Part shown: piece by piece, positions 6,836 to 8,832 of the stretch
Position numbering within the stretch: position 1 is the stretch's first letter
Layout: every line of letters starts with the position of its first letter
Origin: Acidimicrobiales bacterium
Lineage (GTDB): Bacteria > Actinomycetota > Acidimicrobiia > Acidimicrobiales > SZUA-35
Reading direction: 5' to 3'
Assembly (NCBI GenBank): GCA_024641625.1
Contig: JAHECQ010000150.1
Location: 1 to 8,832, forward strand
DNA length: 8,832 nucleotides
Program-made: the position numbers and the translations under genes
The notes under the pieces: model-generated
Database searches by the model: none
What the model saw: only the letters and a program-made list of their open reading frames with translations
Told to the model about the DNA's origin: nothing

Positions 6836-7582
6836 ATGTCCCACTACAGCGAGATCGAACTGATCACCGACGCCGAGGTGGCGACGATCACCCTCGACCG
6901 TCCCGATGCGCTGAATGCCATCACCCCGACCATGCTGGAGGAGCTCAACCATGCCGCCGACGCGGTGGCTGCGGACCCCGCCGTCCGAGTGGTCGTTCTC
7001 ACCGGACGGGGCCGTGCCTTCAGCGCTGGTGTCGACCTCAAGGCCCTCGGCACACGAGAGCTGGTCGACGGCAAGGTCGGTGACCTGCTCGACGTGCCGG
7101 CTCGGCGACTCACCCAGACGCTGTCGTCCATGCCCAAGCCGGTGATCGCCGCAGTCAACGGATTCTGCTTCACCGGCGCTCTGGAAATCGCCTTGGCTTG
7201 TGACCTGTTGATCGCCGCCGACGAAGCCAAGATCGGCGACACCCACGCGAGATGGGGGCTGCGCCCCACGTGGGGCATGACACAACGACTCCCCGACACT
7301 GTCGGGATCGCCCGGGCGAGAGAGTTGTCCTATACCGCACGCAGTATCTCAGGAGTCGAAGCTGCGCAGATCGGCCTTGCCGTTCGTTCGGCACCTGCAG
7401 GCGAGTTCGCTGCTGCAGTCCAGGCTTTGATCGACGAGGTCCTCCCCAACAGTTCCGAGTCGTTCGTTGCCTACAAGGATCTCTATCGCGAACGCCTGCC
7501 ACTCGATGCCGGGCTCGCCCGTGAGTACGAGCACGACTACACCTTCACCGACACCGATGAGCGCCTCGCCGGCTTTCGCTGA
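6836..7582 (+). CDS. Enoyl-CoA hydratase/isomerase family protein with one altered catalytic residue
   Basis: This 248-residue protein has the crotonase fold. It opens with TITLDRPDALNAI (about 17-29). The first oxyanion-hole loop is FSAGVDLKALG (about 62-72), and the second is FTGALEIALACD with G114 and E117. Aligned without gaps to rat mitochondrial enoyl-CoA hydratase, G114 matches G141 and E117 matches catalytic E144. The position of the second catalytic glutamate, E164, exactly 20 residues further on, is H137 in IGDTHARWGLRP. The THAR motif recurs in some actinobacterial EchA-type proteins. CoA-thioester binding is well supported, but classical hydration is less certain; isomerase, hydrolase or lyase activity is possible. 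The usual C-terminal helices are present but short. The gene starts 2 nt after the hydrolase gene and precedes the DUF3445 gene by 36 nt, so it sits mid-operon. Confidence 0.9.
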   Translation: MSHYSEIELITDAEVATITLDRPDALNAITPTMLEELNHAADAVAADPAVRVVVLTGRGRAFSAGVDLKALGTRELVDGKVGDLLDVPARRLTQTLSSMPKPVIAAVNGFCFTGALEIALACDLLIAADEAKIGDTHARWGLRPTWGMTQRLPDTVGIARARELSYTARSISGVEAAQIGLAVRSAPAGEFAAAVQALIDEVLPNSSESFVAYKDLYRERLPLDAGLAREYEHDYTFTDTDERLAGFR

Positions 7583-7618
7583 GCGATCGAGTATCGAGCT
7601 GACGAGCCCTGAGCCCCG

Positions 7619-8413
7619 GTGACCGACCACCTCCGTATGGGACTGCGTCGTCTCGGCGGCGCCGACTGGCTCGAGCTCGACCATCCGCTCACTGCGCCAC
7701 AAGTCGAGGCCAAGGTGCGGTTGATGCAGACCCAGGCCGATGAGCTCCTGGTCATCGAGACGGGATCGGCCCAGGACGCCATAGACGCAGCATGCACCGA
7801 ACTGGCCGAGGAAGTCGCAGCCGAGTTCGTACGCCAGGGTCGGCGGGCGCCCCACTTCGAACCCGGCCTTCACCGGCTCGATGCCGTGGCCAGAACGGTC
7901 CGCGAGGATCTCTGCCTTCATCTCGAACGTGACGGCCGGCCCCATCTGGTAGCCGGTTCGGTTTGCTTTCCCACCCGCTGGACTCTGGCGGAGAAAGTGG
8001 GCCGGCCGATCGACGTCGTTCATGCGCCCGTGCCCGGCTACTCCGATGCGTTGGCAGCGAAGGTGCAACAATTCATGCGCCGGATCGCTCCCGGGCCTGG
8101 TGTCTGGCGTCGAAATTGGAGCATCGTGCCGACGGGCGCGTGGAGCCTGCCCGGACACCACGACGGATTCCCACCGATGAGCGAGGATCCCGACGAACTC
8201 TTCTACCGGACCGAACGGCAGACGCTTCGCCGACTGCCCCGATCCGGAGCAGTGATTTTCACCATCGCCGTTGACGTCACTGCCTTTCCTGCCCTGGAAT
8301 CGCCGCTCGCTCACGCGCTCGCTGATGAGATCGACCGGTTACCGGACGCCTTCGCCCGGTACAAGGGACTCCACCACCGAACCGACGTGGTGCCCTATCT
8401 CCGATCTCGCTGA
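7619..8413 (+). CDS. DUF3445 / heme-dependent oxidative N-demethylase-like protein
   Basis: This 264-residue protein matches the DUF3445 family, whose characterised member is the catalytic alpha subunit of heme-dependent oxidative N-demethylase. That subunit is a PAS-fold heme protein that removes a methyl group from dimethylamine and releases formaldehyde. Recognisable blocks are LRMGLRRL (5-12), VREDLCLHLERDG (94-106), GSVCFPTRWTLAEKVGRP (113-130), VVHAPVPGY (133-141), WRRNWSIVP (163-171) and RTERQTLRRLPRSGAVIFTI (197-216). The length is somewhat short for the family. The GTG at 7619 is preferred because the conserved block starts at residue 5; ATG at 7637 would cut it. No strong Shine-Dalgarno is seen. 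The known enzyme needs flavin/iron-sulfur reductase subunits, and none is encoded in this window, so electron partners must lie elsewhere or the activity may differ. It is the last of the four same-strand genes. Confidence 0.87.
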   Translation: MTDHLRMGLRRLGGADWLELDHPLTAPQVEAKVRLMQTQADELLVIETGSAQDAIDAACTELAEEVAAEFVRQGRRAPHFEPGLHRLDAVARTVREDLCLHLERDGRPHLVAGSVCFPTRWTLAEKVGRPIDVVHAPVPGYSDALAAKVQQFMRRIAPGPGVWRRNWSIVPTGAWSLPGHHDGFPPMSEDPDELFYRTERQTLRRLPRSGAVIFTIAVDVTAFPALESPLAHALADEIDRLPDAFARYKGLHHRTDVVPYLRSR

Positions 8414-8446
8414 CGCAGCCACACCCCGGCGAGGGATGTTGCGTCA
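8411..8446. terminator. Hairpin between convergent genes, candidate bidirectional terminator
   Basis: TGACGCA (8411-8417) pairs perfectly with TGCGTCA (8440-8446). After a GCC bulge, ACACCC (8421-8426) pairs with GGG-A-TGT (8433-8439), apart from one bulged A. The stem begins with the TGA stop of the DUF3445 gene and ends 9 nt before the minus-strand stop at 8456. There is no T tract on either side, which is common for actinobacterial terminators but weakens the call. Confidence 0.4.
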
Positions 8447-8455
8447 TCCATCAGG

Positions 8456-8830
8456 TCAGCGGGGTGCCAACGGGGGCTTCGGCGTTCTGTTGCGCGCCAG
8501 CTGCAGTCGATCGAGCCAGATGAGACCGTCGAGCGCCAGCCGACCGGCGATCACCAGTGCACACCCGATCGCCGCCAGCACCGCCGCTTCGGAAGGTCCG
8601 GTGCGGGGCAGCCCAGGGTCGGGGTCCTGGGTCGAACCCGGAACGCTGCTCCCGGGGGAGGTGACCCCGGGTGCCACCGTGGTGGGTGGTGTGGTCGTCG
8701 GCGGGACCGTCGTCTCGGGGACCGTCGTCGGCGCGACCGTCGTCGGCGCGACCGTTGTCGGCGCGACCGTTGTCGGCGCTTGCCCGAGACCATCGTCGAG
8801 TGTGGAACATCCGCCGACGAGGACGAGCGT
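8456..8830 (-). CDS. Surface protein with Thr/Pro repeat and LPxTG-like anchor, 5' partial
   Basis: The frame is open from the window edge to TGA at 8456-8458 (124 visible residues) and has no ATG, GTG or TTG near the edge, so the start lies beyond the window. The first visible residues are TLVLVGGC, whose LVGGC resembles a lipobox with C8 as the lipidated cysteine. A low-complexity stalk follows at 18-54 (PTTVA units, then TTVPE, TTVPP, TTTPP), then a Gly/Ser/Pro linker, LPRTG at 74-78, a hydrophobic segment at about 82-106 interrupted by R97 and D101, and a basic Pro-rich tail ending in Arg. This is the layout of a cell-wall or membrane-anchored protein, with the LPRTG a sortase motif. The tail after the membrane segment is longer than usual. 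Frame choice rests on the coherent stalk, LPxTG and membrane segment; other frames give Arg/Asp-rich low complexity. No function is assigned. Confidence 0.7.
   Translation of the reverse strand, partial: TLVLVGGCSTLDDGLGQAPTTVAPTTVAPTTVAPTTVPETTVPPTTTPPTTVAPGVTSPGSSVPGSTQDPDPGLPRTGPSEAAVLAAIGCALVIAGRLALDGLIWLDRLQLARNRTPKPPLAPR
8694..8779 (-). repeat. 15-bp coding tandem repeat (PTTVA/P units), about 5.7 copies
   Basis: Six units of 15 bp begin at 8694, 8709, 8724, 8739, 8754 and 8769. The plus-strand consensus is GTCGTCGGCGCGACC. The units at 8724 and 8739 are identical and the one at 8754 differs by one base. The two units nearest the LPRTG end are more diverged, and the last unit is partial. 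On the minus strand they encode the Thr-Thr-Val-Ala/Pro-Pro stalk of the surface protein. Because the period is a multiple of three, copy-number change would alter stalk length without shifting the frame. Confidence 0.85.
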
Positions 8831-8832
8831 CA

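Noticed and set aside
8694..8779. The 15-bp array, and the 16-bp array at 4616, as CRISPR repeats
   Set aside because: The units abut with no spacers, are too short, and no cas gene is nearby.
8451..8810. A minus-strand frame giving an Arg-Ala-Asp-Asn-Gly repeat protein starting MFHTRRW
   Set aside because: It overlaps the frame encoding the Thr/Pro stalk, LPRTG and membrane segment, which is far more coherent. The repeat there is only the same 15-bp unit read out of frame.

Overview
The window looks like a piece of chromosome from a high-GC actinobacterium. The evidence is heavy G/C bias at third codon positions, a TIGR03086-type DinB-like protein (a mostly actinobacterial family), a metallo-hydrolase of the kind found beside mycothiol-dependent formaldehyde dehydrogenase, a single-chain acyl-CoA carboxylase, and TAnnnT boxes placed 6-7 nt before two ATG codons, as in leaderless actinobacterial genes. 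Acidimicrobiia would fit, but this is a guess from style and was not tested by phylogeny.

Layout. (1) Positions 2-550, plus strand: an MBL-fold hydrolase lacking its first few residues. (2) Positions 571-1128, minus strand: a TIGR03086/maleylpyruvate isomerase-like protein, convergent with gene 1. (3) Positions 1129-1215: a short divergent promoter region carrying a perfect 15-bp palindrome. (4) Positions 1216-4611, plus strand: a 1131-residue acyl-CoA carboxylase with biotin carboxylase, biotin carrier and carboxyltransferase on one chain. (5) Positions 4612-4711: an intergenic spacer with a 16-bp tandem repeat inside a potential long stem, then a TAGGGT box. (6) Positions 4712-8413, plus strand: a probable four-gene operon encoding an O-acetylhomoserine sulfhydrylase-like PLP enzyme, an alpha/beta hydrolase, an enoyl-CoA hydratase-family protein and a DUF3445 heme-dependent oxidative N-demethylase-like protein. 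(7) Positions 8411-8446: a hairpin between convergent genes. (8) Positions 8456-8830, minus strand: the C-terminal part of a surface protein with a TTV-Ala-Pro repeat, an LPRTG motif and a membrane segment, running off the window edge. It has no ATG or GTG start inside the window.

How the genes may fit together. The carboxylase, hydrolase and hydratase-like protein point to acyl-CoA/thioester chemistry. The N-demethylase-like protein would release formaldehyde, and the MBL hydrolase belongs to a family often linked with mycothiol-dependent formaldehyde oxidation. A common pathway is conceivable but is inference only. I see no CRISPR array, RNA gene, insertion sequence, phage gene or obvious defence system. 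The more unusual items are the combination of a possible lipobox and an LPxTG motif in the last protein, the loss of one catalytic glutamate in the hydratase-family protein, and the palindrome at the carboxylase start.
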